Positions 15,265 to 24,188 of a stretch of 47,442 nt of DNA are shown here, piece after piece (the stretch's first letter is position 1; every line of letters begins with the position of its first letter). The stretch covers positions 1-47,442 of the forward strand of contig NZ_JACJTD010000054.1 of NCBI RefSeq assembly GCF_014698505.1, read 5' to 3'. A program made the translations under genes and the position numbers. Below the pieces are notes generated by a model. It searched no databases. It had not been told where the DNA came from and saw nothing but the letters and a program-made list of their open reading frames with translations. Origin of the DNA: Nostoc foliaceum FACHB-393 (lineage in GTDB: Bacteria > Cyanobacteriota > Cyanobacteriia > Cyanobacteriales > Nostocaceae).

Positions 15265-15900
15265 TTATCTTAAGCCGATGCCTCCTTTAGCGAATTCTTC
15301 AACAGTTTTCTGTGAGAATTCGTGAGTTGCGATCGCTTGCAACATTGCCAATGGTAAAGTCAAATGATCCGCCCCGGCTTGCAATGAGGCGGCTGCTTCT
15401 TCGGGAGATTTGATACTAGCTGCCAAAATTTGCGTATCACTGCCTTTGAGGACGCTAGCCATATCTCGCACTAAGGCAATACCGTCACCTAACAACCGCG
15501 TAGCGCGATTTACATAAGCTATAGCGATTTTAGCTCCTGCTTCCCGTGCTACTGCTGCCTGTGCTGCACTGTAAATTGCTGTCACCGAACAGGTAATTTC
15601 TGGTGATAGACTCGCCACCACTTCAAAACCCAACGGTGTTGCGGGAATCTTTAAAATCGTTTGTGAACCAATAATCTCGAAAGCTTTTCTACCTTCAGCT
15701 AGCATTCCGGCTTTATCAGATGCCACAAGTTGATAGTATAACGGGCCAGAAGTCAAGGCAAGCAATTTTTTGAGCGTGGTTTCTGGTGGCGTATCGCTTT
15801 GAGCCAACAGCGTAGGATTTGTGGTAATGCCTTTCACCCATCCCCAAAGCTTAACAACTTCAGCTTCAGATGCGATCGCTGAGTCTAGATAAATTGCCAT
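15265..15900 (-). CDS. Transaldolase / fructose-6-phosphate aldolase family
   Basis: The 211-residue length fits the short transaldolase (FSA/TalC-like) subfamily. It opens with the strand MAIYLDSA and has GITTNPTLL, the classic transaldolase motif. The Schiff-base lysine is Lys84 in TILKIPAT. Later blocks are CSVTAIYSAAQA and ILAASIKSPEEAAASLQAGA, typical of the barrel, and the C-terminal EEFAKGGIGLR. These enzymes move a dihydroxyacetone unit between sugar phosphates or cleave fructose 6-phosphate, linked to the pentose phosphate route. The protein is cytoplasmic. Two small ORFs follow closely on the same strand. Confidence 0.85.
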   Translation of the reverse strand: MAIYLDSAIASEAEVVKLWGWVKGITTNPTLLAQSDTPPETTLKKLLALTSGPLYYQLVASDKAGMLAEGRKAFEIIGSQTILKIPATPLGFEVVASLSPEITCSVTAIYSAAQAAVAREAGAKIAIAYVNRATRLLGDGIALVRDMASVLKGSDTQILAASIKSPEEAAASLQAGADHLTLPLAMLQAIATHEFSQKTVEEFAKGGIGLR

Positions 15901-16101
15901 AATTTGTCCCCGATCAATTCTCAGATATTAATTTATAACAGCCGCACACAGATATTTTGACATTCCTTTCAGAGGATAATTTCTTTGATAGCGGTTATTG
16001 TTTGGATGTGATACCCAATAGAGGCACAGAACTGTGCGCCCCTACTGTATTCCGCCAAATTGAAAACAGTTATACATAACAGCCTACACGGAGAAATTAA
16101 T

Positions 16102-18627
16102 ATGACATCTCCAGAAACGGTTATATGGCTACAAGAACGCACCAGTTTAGGAATTCTCTCGCCTGGGGTGTTAAATGCGATCGCACAAGTAATTGAAGAA
16201 CAAGTAGTGAGTGCCGAAACTGACTTAGTTAGCGAAGGCACTCCTCCAGAAGCACTTTATATTCTTGTACAAGGTCAACTCGAAAGCAATAGCACCAATC
16301 AAACCAACCCAGCCTTAGCTTGTGGATTCCTCCCCGGTGCAGTGATTGAACTCAAAGAATTGCTGTTGGATGAATTAACTCCATTCACAATTACTACGGT
16401 AACAGAATGTCATTTGTGGGTTGTGCCTGCTGCTAAATTTCGTGAATTAGCCACCCAATACCCAGAAATTGCTCAGGCTTTTTCGCGTCAATTGGCTCAA
16501 GAATTAGCTCAGGCTACATCTGCACTTGGCTATGAACAAGAACGTTCCGTAGCTTTGCGACCATATTTAGTTACCAAAGCGCAACGCGGAATTGTTGGTA
16601 CAAGTCGCTATGCTGTGAGGCTGCGCGAGCAAATTCGAGAAGCGGCGGCTGACCGAAAATCAGTGGATATTTTTGGAGAACCAGGGTTAGAAAAAGACAA
16701 TATAGCAGCTCTCATCCACTTTGGTTCTCCAAAACGACGAGAACCAATTATTAAAGTAAATTGCGGTATTCTGCAAACGAGCGGTGCAGATTTATTCGGT
16801 CGTGCTGGCGGTAAACCAGGACTGTTGGAATGGCTGGGAGAAGGTACTTTAGTTCTCAATAATATCCAAGAATTGCCACAAGAATTATTACCTTCCGTGA
16901 CACAGTTGCTCAAAACTGGCACATATACCCCCGTCACTCGTCCAGGAGAACCAGTACCTGAACCTCGTCTTAGTAAAGCCAGAATTTTGATTGTTTCCGA
17001 AAAAACCCAGCCGACAATTGAACGCTGTATTGGTCACATTATTAAAGTACCACCGCTACGGGTGCGGAAAGCTGATATTCAGGCACAGGTAGAATATTAC
17101 ACTAGTCTCTACATTCGATCTAGAGGCGTTCCGAAACCGCATATTACCCCAGAAGCTTTACGTCGCCTCCAGTCTTATGATTTTCCTGGGAACCTCAAAG
17201 AATTGAAAAATCTGGTTGAAAGAGCGATCGTGCAAGCGGAGGGTGCTAATGAATTAACAGAAGAAATTTTCTGGCCAGCCGAAGCGAAGAAAAAACGATT
17301 TCGGGTGAATCTGTTAAATGCCTATCCTCGTTTGCGGCGGTTTTTACGGAGTCCTTGGTGGCCCGATCGCATTAACTATGGTTTTACTGCAACGGCTTTT
17401 GCGATTATAGTTGCGGTGTTATTTATTGGGCCACAAACTCGTGATCGCAATTTCGTATTAAATCTATTTTGGGCTTGGTGGTGGCCTTTCTTCCTATTTC
17501 TCTTTCCCTTTTTGGGACGTATCTGGTGTTCTGTTTGTCCCTTCATGATTTACGGCGAAATTACCCAAAAGTTATCTCTCTGGCTATGGCCTCGACAACT
17601 CAAGCGCTGGCCGAGACAGCAAGCTGAGAAATGGGGCGGATGGTTCATGTTTGGTTTGTTCTCCCTAATTTTCTTATGGGAAGAACTCTGGCATTTAGAA
17701 AATACCGCCTACCTCAGCGCTTGTTTGTTACTGTTAATTACTGCTGGGGCAATGATTTTCTCTGCCATTTTTGAGCGGCGGTTTTGGTGTCGTTATCTCT
17801 GTCCCATCGGCGGGATGAATGGTTTATTTGCCAAACTCTCAATGACGGAACTCCGCGCACAACAAGGTATTTGTTCTGCCAGTTGCACCACGTATCAGTG
17901 CTATAAAGGTGGGCCACAAAAGGGCGAAGGGATGGAAACGAATGGATGTCCTTTATACTCCCACCCAGCGCAGTTAGAAGATAACCGAGATTGTGTTTTA
18001 TGTATGACTTGCCTCAAAGCCTGTCCTCATCGTTCCGTCGAATTCAACTTGCGTCCCCCTGGTATTGAACTGTGGACAACTCATGTACCCCGCAGCTATG
18101 AAGTAGCATTATTGTTTTTGCTGTTGGGTGGGATATATCTGCATCGCTTGCCAGAATTGCAATCTTGGTTGGGGTTACAACTGGATTTAACTCAGTTTTG
18201 GCAGCACTTGGGATTATCCCTGCTAGTGTTAATTATCCCAGCGATTTTTACCTTTGGGGCTTATGGCTTGCTCCAAGTGTTCAACTTTAACCGTAAGTCG
18301 CGATCATTTGTAGAACTTGCCTATGGCTACCTACCATTAGTTTTGGGGGGAAACTTGGCTCACTACCTGCGTTTGGGCTTAGGCGAAGGCGGGCGGATTT
18401 TACCAGTTACCTTTGCTACTCTTGGTCTGAGTGGAGAACAATTACCAATATTGGTTGCTCACCCAGCGGTGATTGCCTTTTTGCAAGGTGCAACGATAAT
18501 TTTATCAGTGTTGCTGACTATATTATTAACGCAAAAGATTGCAAAGCAACCAGTGCGATCGCTCCTTTGGCAACACCTAGCAGCTATTGGGTTGGGAGTT
18601 AGTATGTGGGCAATTATTGTATTTTAA
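16102..18627 (+). CDS. cNMP-binding / degenerate sigma-54 AAA / membrane polyferredoxin fusion
   Basis: The 841-residue protein starts at ATG 16102 behind GGAGAA. Residues about 15-140 form a CRP-type cyclic-nucleotide-binding fold (EGTPPEALYILVQGQLES). Residues about 160-385 resemble the AAA domain of sigma-54 activators, ending in YDFPGNLKELKNLVERAI. But Walker A reads GEPGLEK, Walker B reads TLVLNNI where family members have DE, and the GAFTGA loop is absent. ATP hydrolysis and sigma-54 contact are therefore doubtful. No HTH follows. Residues from about 420 form a NapH/NosR-like membrane domain: WCSVCP, WCRYLCP, then CVLCMTCLKACP (a 4Fe-4S motif, Cys631-641) and extra cysteines at 591-616, with several helices before and after. 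I infer a membrane electron-transfer protein gated by a regulatory N-terminus. The sequence is not interrupted. Confidence 0.85.
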   Translation: MTSPETVIWLQERTSLGILSPGVLNAIAQVIEEQVVSAETDLVSEGTPPEALYILVQGQLESNSTNQTNPALACGFLPGAVIELKELLLDELTPFTITTVTECHLWVVPAAKFRELATQYPEIAQAFSRQLAQELAQATSALGYEQERSVALRPYLVTKAQRGIVGTSRYAVRLREQIREAAADRKSVDIFGEPGLEKDNIAALIHFGSPKRREPIIKVNCGILQTSGADLFGRAGGKPGLLEWLGEGTLVLNNIQELPQELLPSVTQLLKTGTYTPVTRPGEPVPEPRLSKARILIVSEKTQPTIERCIGHIIKVPPLRVRKADIQAQVEYYTSLYIRSRGVPKPHITPEALRRLQSYDFPGNLKELKNLVERAIVQAEGANELTEEIFWPAEAKKKRFRVNLLNAYPRLRRFLRSPWWPDRINYGFTATAFAIIVAVLFIGPQTRDRNFVLNLFWAWWWPFFLFLFPFLGRIWCSVCPFMIYGEITQKLSLWLWPRQLKRWPRQQAEKWGGWFMFGLFSLIFLWEELWHLENTAYLSACLLLLITAGAMIFSAIFERRFWCRYLCPIGGMNGLFAKLSMTELRAQQGICSASCTTYQCYKGGPQKGEGMETNGCPLYSHPAQLEDNRDCVLCMTCLKACPHRSVEFNLRPPGIELWTTHVPRSYEVALLFLLLGGIYLHRLPELQSWLGLQLDLTQFWQHLGLSLLVLIIPAIFTFGAYGLLQVFNFNRKSRSFVELAYGYLPLVLGGNLAHYLRLGLGEGGRILPVTFATLGLSGEQLPILVAHPAVIAFLQGATIILSVLLTILLTQKIAKQPVRSLLWQHLAAIGLGVSMWAIIVF

Positions 18628-18630
18628 GCT

Positions 18631-18683
18631 TCACATTTTCTACCAGGCGGTTTCTAATCGCCTGGGCTAGGTGCAAAATGTGA
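18631..18683 (+). terminator. Two-tier hairpin terminator after the polyferredoxin fusion
   Basis: The outer stem TCACATTTT pairs with AAAATGTGA, and the inner stem CCAGGCG pairs with CGCCTGG. The hairpin begins a few bases after the stop codon. Only a weak T-run follows (ATTTAAAA), so termination is likely but not textbook. Confidence 0.65.
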
Positions 18684-18768
18684 TTTAAAAACATTCTTCC
18701 CTACGAACGTGATACAAAATACTCATATGATTTATGATTTTTCCCTCATAGTGTAAGGATTACAGATA

Positions 18769-19107
18769 ATGCACGTTCTAAAAAGATCCATCAAACCAGC
18801 AACTTATATATCGTTCCTCCACATTTACCAAACTACTTGGGGGACTGCGGGTGATATTTGTTTAATCCGTGAATCTGTAGCTAATGATAGTACAGCGAAG
18901 TTTATCGGGCACAAAATCGAACTAGCAATTCCAAGAGGGTTGGAGCGCGATCGCATCGCCAACTGTCCAATAATTAAAGTTGCAGGTAATGTCGGCGACG
19001 GACATCCCAAAGAACATCCGTTGGAATGGGAAGCTTATGAGGGTGTAAATGAAGAAATAGCTTTAGCGGCTCTCAAACCTTGGGGCTTCAAGTTAATTGA
19101 GCTTTAA
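18769..19107 (+). CDS. Hypothetical protein
   Basis: A 112-residue soluble protein with AAGGA upstream of the ATG at a workable distance. It shows no signal peptide or membrane helix. Readable blocks are GDICLIRESVANDSTAKFIG, IELAIPRGLERDRIANCPII and HPLEWEAYEGVNEEIALAAL, ending in KPWGFKLIEL. I do not recognise the family. The well-formed strand-turn pattern and lack of low-complexity sequence argue that it is a real gene. It is flanked by a terminator upstream and by a convergent Rpn-like gene. Confidence 0.55.
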   Translation: MHVLKRSIKPATYISFLHIYQTTWGTAGDICLIRESVANDSTAKFIGHKIELAIPRGLERDRIANCPIIKVAGNVGDGHPKEHPLEWEAYEGVNEEIALAALKPWGFKLIEL

Positions 19108-19255
19108 TATGGCAATCTGACAAGCTCAACTCACTTTCGTTCTTCTGAAACTATTTTTTCCCTAGCACCATCAGACATTGGCTCAAATAGACATAGGAGT
19201 GAAATTAATTATGCGTTGCCCGAAATCCTTGGTAGGCATAATTCATAAATTGTAC

Positions 19256-20113
19256 CTACGTTATTTTCACTCCTACGTCTAATGTACCAAACCAGGTTTC
19301 TAAATCCGCGATCGCCTGAAAATCCAACAATGCTTCACCGAGATTTTCTAATTGTTCTAAGGAGAGATTTTCAATCCGGTCTAGCATCTCTTGGGGTAAT
19401 TCTCCCACCCGTCGAGTAAGTTGACGGAGAATGAGCAATTGCCCTTCTGCTTTTCGTCCTTCTTCCCGTCCGCGTTGTTCACCTTCAGCGAGAATTTCTT
19501 GATAAATCACTGACTCGCGCATCATACCCTCCCGAAATAATTGTCGAATCAAGTCTTGATTGTATTTTAACCCCGCTAAGATTTGGGTATACGCGGAAAT
19601 TTCTGGTCGTTGTCTTGGCTCAAGTTGATTAACTTTTCCCACAACTTGTTGCAACAAAGCTTGGGGTTGCGTGGTTGCGGCCAGTGGTGCTAATGGTAAC
19701 AAAGCTGGCTCATTGAGGAATGGTTCAGGATTTTCTTCCCATAAGCGAATCACGCGATATTCATGACGGGTAGTTTCGACACAGAAGACAGTTTCAATTA
19801 CTGTTCCTGGTGCAGGGGGAAGCAATAATACGACAACTTGCGTTATTGGTAAACGATATAAACGATATAAGCGTACCCAGTAATCTAGCATCCGCAGGGG
19901 TAGGGGTGGCGTAGATTCTAGTTTGGTTTGAAATTCCAGATGGAGAATGCGTCCTTGTAGTTGTAAAAATGTGACATAATCAGCGCGAATTGGTTCGATA
20001 CTCAATTCGGTTTTGAGGACTGTGACGCTTGTTTGTGGTGTACCCAAAACCCAACTGGCAAAGGTAGCAGGATGTTTTTCGGACAGTAGTTTGCAAAGGT
20101 TATCAAAAGACAT
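19256..20113 (-). CDS. Rpn-family PD-(D/E)xK nuclease-like protein with DUF4351
   Basis: The 285-residue protein begins MSFDNLCKLLSEKHPATFAS and contains RADYVTFLQ and ILHLEFQTK, which fit the D and ExK strands of the PD-(D/E)xK core in Rpn/transposase_31-type proteins. Residues about 230-275 form a DUF4351 tail (LILRQLTRRVGELPQEMLDR), the usual companion domain. A short charged coiled linker, AEGEQRGREEGRKAEGQ, separates the two. Rpn proteins in E. coli are nucleases that promote recombination and have toxin-like effects; the cyanobacterial copies are numerous and mostly unstudied. The gene is convergent with the hypothetical gene upstream and divergent from the HEAT-NTPase gene. Confidence 0.8.
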   Translation of the reverse strand: MSFDNLCKLLSEKHPATFASWVLGTPQTSVTVLKTELSIEPIRADYVTFLQLQGRILHLEFQTKLESTPPLPLRMLDYWVRLYRLYRLPITQVVVLLLPPAPGTVIETVFCVETTRHEYRVIRLWEENPEPFLNEPALLPLAPLAATTQPQALLQQVVGKVNQLEPRQRPEISAYTQILAGLKYNQDLIRQLFREGMMRESVIYQEILAEGEQRGREEGRKAEGQLLILRQLTRRVGELPQEMLDRIENLSLEQLENLGEALLDFQAIADLETWFGTLDVGVKIT

Positions 20114-20173
20114 TTGCGATCGCTAACAATTGAACGAAGTATTGTTATTATCTCGTGCAGTGGTTTGAGTAAG

Positions 20174-20237
20174 CCATGTCTACGACGGGCTATGACGCTC
20201 GCGGACTCGCTAATGCAAAGCTTACGGCGTCGCACCA
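20174..20237 (+). repeat. Dispersed intergenic repeat, copy 2 (extended form)
   Basis: Starts with the family core ATGTCTACGACGGGCTA, then diverges into ATGACGCTCGCGGACTCGC and ends with GCGTCGCACCATCGC, giving a longer element than the other copies. Confidence 0.65.
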
Positions 20238-20440
20238 TCGCTCAAGGAAGCTCAGTACTATACTCTGAGCGTATCTTTTTAAATTCCTGTAATATTTACA
20301 TTAATATTCCATTTCTGGCTAGGTTGAGTTATCAGACGATAAAAAGATAACTGTAGCGATTCCTGATTTACTAATAAAAACCTAACCCCCTTCTCTTTTT
20401 CTACCAAGGAAAGAACAGAAACAGCCTTTATTTCTAAATA

Positions 20441-20466
20441 AATTACGAATTACGAATTACGAATTA
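20441..20466 (+). repeat. Heptameric short tandem repeat AATTACG
   Basis: Three and a half copies of the heptamer just upstream of the HEAT-NTPase start; the same heptamer occurs at 15248-15266 after the transaldolase gene. Confidence 0.8.
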
Positions 20467-20471
20467 TACAA

Positions 20472-23400
20472 ATGCATCTGCACATAATTAAAAAGCGATC
20501 GTCCCCCTTTTTCCTTTTTCCCTTTATCTTGCTGTTGACACTCCTCCTCGCCCTGCCTTGGGTAAGTGCGAAAGAACAGCCGAAGCCGAAGCCAGAAGCG
20601 TGGCAGATTAACGGTATCGTAGCTGCCCTTGATGATGGGCATAACGGAGTAAAGAAACTCGCTTTTGAAAAATTCAATGAATACGATCTCAAAAATTTGA
20701 ACCTGGTGGTTCAGAAACCAGAAGATATTGCTCAGAAAGCTGCCAAACTCCTCAAGAATAAAACCGTTGATCAAGATGTTCGTTATGGTGCAGCATCGGC
20801 ATTGGGAAATCTGGGGGAGCCAGCCAAACCCTACATCAAAGATATCCTCGACTTCCTCAAGGATAAATCCGTTGACCCCTATGTTCGTTATGGTGCAGCA
20901 TCGGCATTGAGAAATCTGGGGGAGGTAGCCAAACCCTACGTCAAAGACATCGCTGACATCCTCAAGGATAAATCCGCTGACCCCTATGTTCGTTCCAGTG
21001 CAGCATCGGCATTGAGAAATCTGGGGGAGCCAGCCAAACCCTACATCAAAGACATCGCTGACATCCTCAAGGATAAATCCGTTGACTCAAATGTTCGTTC
21101 CGATGCAGCATCGGCATTAGGAAATCTGGGGGAGGTAGCCAAACCCTACGTCAAAGACATCGCTGACATCCTCAAGGATAAATCCGTTGACCCCTATGTT
21201 CGTTCCAGTGCAGCAAAGACATTGGGAAATCTGGGGGAGGTAGCCAAACCCTACGTCAAAGACATCGCTGACATCCTCAAGGATAAATCCGTTGACCCCT
21301 ATGTTCGTTCCAGTGCAGCAAAGACATTGGGAAATCTGGGGGAGCCAGCCAAACCCTATATCAAAGACATCCTCGACTTCCTCAAGGATAAATCTGTTGA
21401 CTCAAATGTTCGTTCCGATGCAGCATCGGCATTGGGAAATCTGGGGGAGCCAGCCAAACCCTACATCAAAGACATCCTCGACTTCCTCAAGGATAAATCT
21501 GTTGACTCAAATGTTCGTTCCGGTGCAGCATCGGCATTGGGAAATCTGGGGGAGCCAGCCAAACCCTACGTCAAAGACATCGCTGACATCCTCAAGGATA
21601 AATCCGTTGACTCTGATGTTCGTTCCAGTGCAGCAGTAGCATTGGCAAATTTGGGAGAGACTGCCAAACCCTACATCAAAGACATCTTCGACTTCTTCAA
21701 GGATGAAACTTCTAGCACTCTTACCTATGTTAATGACTCCAGAATCCGTTCCGGTGCAGCAGAAGCATTGGCACATCTGGGTGTGGGGGACGTTGGCAAA
21801 CTCTATGTTAAAGATATTGCTGACATCCTCAAAGATCAAACCATTGGCCAAGATATTCGTTCCGGTGCAGTCGTGGCATTGGCAAATATTGGGGAGGCAG
21901 CCAAACCCTATGTCAAAGATATCCTCGACTTCTTCAAGGATGAAACCGTTGATAAAAATTTTCGTAAAGATGCAGCAGAAGCATTGGGTAAGATAGAACA
22001 ACTCAACCTTAATAATGTTGTACCAATTCTGGATAGAGTCTATTACGTAGGTCAATCAGAATTTGTACAGTGGCGGTTTTTAAGCTATTTTTTGGGTGGT
22101 GGCACAAATGAAGTCAAAACACTGCTTACATGGCTGAGTTTTCCTGATAACAAAACAATTCCTCGTCAATTAAGCCACGATCGCGGTGATAAAACTCTCA
22201 AAATCTTTGCCCAAGCCTGGGAACCGAGTCGAGATTTTGTACGAGTACGCGAAGACTTAGCCAAACAAATTGCTGTAGTTGCGAGAAAAGTCTCTTGGCA
22301 ACCACAAGATATTGTTATTTTAGAAACTCACTACAACAACCTCAAAAACGCTGGCTACAACGAAGCTGATTCGCTGCAATCAGTCATAGTTAACCTCAAA
22401 ACTTGGCAGTGGTTGTTCAACGCCAGAACGACTATTTTGATTCATGCTGCTTTTTGGCTTGCCCTCATCTTCGCTTATCCCAAATTTCCCCAAGTTCAAG
22501 CCATCTTCTTCTGGAACCCTTGGGTGAGGCGCATTCTTGGTATTGGCTACGTCGGCTTAATTCTCACCTGGGTTCCCTTTTTCCGCGAAAAGTTATTTGA
22601 ACCCTTCAAGCCTTCCCTACTAGCCGATGCTGGGTTAGATAATTTTAACCCGGAAGCTTACTTCCCAAATTCTAAAGTGAAAGTTCCCGGTGTAGATGAA
22701 CCCGTACCAATTACCCAAGTGCTACCTAACATCAAAGGACAAGTCATCTTGGAAGGTGATTCTGGCTTGGGTAAGTCAATGTATCTGCGCTATTTGGTAA
22801 AAACTTCTGGGCGGCTTGTGGTTTATCTACCTGCCCAGAAGTGTGACAAAGGGGTAATTGAGGCAATTCAAGCCAAGCTGCACGGACAAGCACAAGATGC
22901 TGATTTTCTCAAGAATTTAATTTACAGTGGCGCATTAGATATTTGCATTGACGGACTGAATGAAGTTAGCGCCGACACCAGGGCAAAAATCTGTCAGTTT
23001 GCCGAAAGCTATTTCCGGGGTAACATCATCATGACCACCCAACCCCTAGAGTGGACACCACCCTCAACAGCCAAAATATATAAATTGCTGCCCCTTGAGG
23101 AACCACAAATTCAGCAATTTCTGATTTCCCGTCAACCACGATTGCCCAAAAATGCCAAAGTTCAAGGTACTGATTATGAGCAAGCCACTGCTAGTTTTTT
23201 AACCAAAGCCCTCACTAATCAGCAATCACCACAAGAATTAAGCGCGATTGAGAAGGTTCTCTCTAATCCAATGGATTTAACTGTGGTAGCCCTGATGCTA
23301 TCCCAAGGCGAATACCCCGATTTGTTTCACTTGCAACAACATCAATATCAATTGATGGCAGCAGAATATTTGCAAGAATGGAACCAGGAATTTCCGCTAA

Positions 23401-23813
23401 AAAAATTCTCCGATGCTGTCTATCAAATGCGGTTGAAGGATGAGCAAGCGTTACCTGCGGATGAATTTTACCAGCTATTACAGTCATTGGAAGACGATAA
23501 ATATAAAATGGTTGTCAGCCGTCAGTGGCAAGACGAAAAAGGCGAAGCCAAGAGAGAATGGTACTTCCGCCACGATAAGATTATGGATTTCTTTTTGGTG
23601 CAAAACTTTCTCGGCGAGAGCGAAGAAGCTAAAAACCGTCTCATTGACCACATGAACGACCCCCGTTTTCGTGGTGTCTACTTTTTGCTAGCAACCTTAC
23701 TCCCGTTAGATGCTGCCAAAGAACTGAAGGAAAAATTAGTTCAATACGCCGCCGATACCAAAGACCATACTGTGAGTGATACCTTCGTGCAATTATTGCG
23801 CCCAAGGTCGTGA
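20472..23813 (+). CDS. Membrane HEAT-repeat protein with P-loop (STAND/NACHT-like) NTPase
   Basis: The 1113-residue protein has an N-terminal hydrophobic segment (about 11-32) ending in a possible signal-peptidase site (WVSA-KE). About 12 HEAT-like repeats follow (80-515), eight of them exact 35-residue units such as KPYVKDIADILKDKSVD. After a linker come two hydrophobic stretches (about 655-672 and 688-708). The C-terminal half is an NTPase: Walker A GDSGLGKS (762-769), Walker B ICIDGLNE (Asp827) and a sensor-like IIMTTQPLEW, then a helical region ending near FRHDKIMDFFLVQNFLGE, similar to NACHT winged-helix segments. I infer a sensor-NTPase in the STAND class; no effector domain is recognised. 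If all three hydrophobic stretches span the membrane, the NTPase would fall outside the cell, so one probably does not. Confidence 0.8.
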   Translation: MHLHIIKKRSSPFFLFPFILLLTLLLALPWVSAKEQPKPKPEAWQINGIVAALDDGHNGVKKLAFEKFNEYDLKNLNLVVQKPEDIAQKAAKLLKNKTVDQDVRYGAASALGNLGEPAKPYIKDILDFLKDKSVDPYVRYGAASALRNLGEVAKPYVKDIADILKDKSADPYVRSSAASALRNLGEPAKPYIKDIADILKDKSVDSNVRSDAASALGNLGEVAKPYVKDIADILKDKSVDPYVRSSAAKTLGNLGEVAKPYVKDIADILKDKSVDPYVRSSAAKTLGNLGEPAKPYIKDILDFLKDKSVDSNVRSDAASALGNLGEPAKPYIKDILDFLKDKSVDSNVRSGAASALGNLGEPAKPYVKDIADILKDKSVDSDVRSSAAVALANLGETAKPYIKDIFDFFKDETSSTLTYVNDSRIRSGAAEALAHLGVGDVGKLYVKDIADILKDQTIGQDIRSGAVVALANIGEAAKPYVKDILDFFKDETVDKNFRKDAAEALGKIEQLNLNNVVPILDRVYYVGQSEFVQWRFLSYFLGGGTNEVKTLLTWLSFPDNKTIPRQLSHDRGDKTLKIFAQAWEPSRDFVRVREDLAKQIAVVARKVSWQPQDIVILETHYNNLKNAGYNEADSLQSVIVNLKTWQWLFNARTTILIHAAFWLALIFAYPKFPQVQAIFFWNPWVRRILGIGYVGLILTWVPFFREKLFEPFKPSLLADAGLDNFNPEAYFPNSKVKVPGVDEPVPITQVLPNIKGQVILEGDSGLGKSMYLRYLVKTSGRLVVYLPAQKCDKGVIEAIQAKLHGQAQDADFLKNLIYSGALDICIDGLNEVSADTRAKICQFAESYFRGNIIMTTQPLEWTPPSTAKIYKLLPLEEPQIQQFLISRQPRLPKNAKVQGTDYEQATASFLTKALTNQQSPQELSAIEKVLSNPMDLTVVALMLSQGEYPDLFHLQQHQYQLMAAEYLQEWNQEFPLKKFSDAVYQMRLKDEQALPADEFYQLLQSLEDDKYKMVVSRQWQDEKGEAKREWYFRHDKIMDFFLVQNFLGESEEAKNRLIDHMNDPRFRGVYFLLATLLPLDAAKELKEKLVQYAADTKDHTVSDTFVQLLRPRS
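20826..21665 (+). repeat. Eight 105-bp direct repeats coding for HEAT units
   Basis: Each unit starts AAACCCTACRTCAAAGA and is exactly 105 bp, so 35 residues. Neighbouring units differ at only a few positions, and the differences come as shuffled alternative blocks (GACATCGCTGACATC versus GACATCCTCGACTTC; GAGCCAGCC versus GAGGTAGCC). Flanking HEAT units are much more diverged. Confidence 0.95.
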
Positions 23814-23829
23814 TATTAATTCGTAATTA

Positions 23830-23932
23830 ATACCAATTTGAAAAAATAATGCGACAAATAGACCATTTGTAGAGACGCGATTCATCGCATCTTTATCCAA
23901 GGATGTGTTGCAATCATTAATTGAATTGGTAT
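23830..23932. mobile_element. MITE-like element with ATACCAATT ends
   Basis: About 103 bp bounded by ATACCAATT and its complement AATTGGTAT. It includes GTAGAGACGCGATTCATCGC, an internal hairpin of a type often repeated in Nostoc-like genomes. There is no coding capacity. Confidence 0.5.
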
Positions 23933-23960
23933 AAGAAAGAGACTTCTAGGCTGAGGGCAA

Positions 23961-24098
23961 ATTCCTGATTTAATAAAAATCTGGCTTTTCACGTCATAGA
24001 GGAAAGCTAACGCTAAACCTAACCCCTGAGCAAGCTTCCTTACTAGGGAATAGAAGCGAGGTTTTCTAGATAAGAGTGAAAAGTCAGATATTAGGAAT
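23961..24098. mobile_element. Second MITE-like element with imperfect terminal inverted repeats
   Basis: ATCTGGCTTTTCAC (23979-23992) matches the complement of GTGAAAAGTCAGAT (24076-24089) at 13 of 14 positions. The outer ends ATTCCT and AGGAAT extend the repeat. There is no reading frame inside. Confidence 0.5.
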
Positions 24099-24188
24099 GA
24101 GTGGAAAAAGAGATTGTGTCTGTCCTAACGCCAAGTAGAATCAATGCTCAGTTCACTTGGAACTAAGCTTAATAGATAGGCAAAGGGA

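Larger units (their letters stand above)
20114..20471. other. Divergent intergenic region with repeats
   Basis: About 358 bp between the Rpn-like and HEAT-NTPase genes. It holds an extended dispersed repeat (20174-20237) and three heptamers AATTACG at 20441-20466 directly before the start codon. No gene is seen. Confidence 0.55.
23814..24188. other. Intergenic region with two MITE-like elements
   Basis: No gene is seen. Nearly all of it is taken up by two inverted-repeat elements, at 23830-23932 and 23961-24098. Confidence 0.55.

Noticed and set aside
21507..22055. 182-codon antisense frame within the HEAT-repeat gene
   Set aside because: Open only because the 105-bp repeats preserve frame; Cys-rich antisense sequence with no family.
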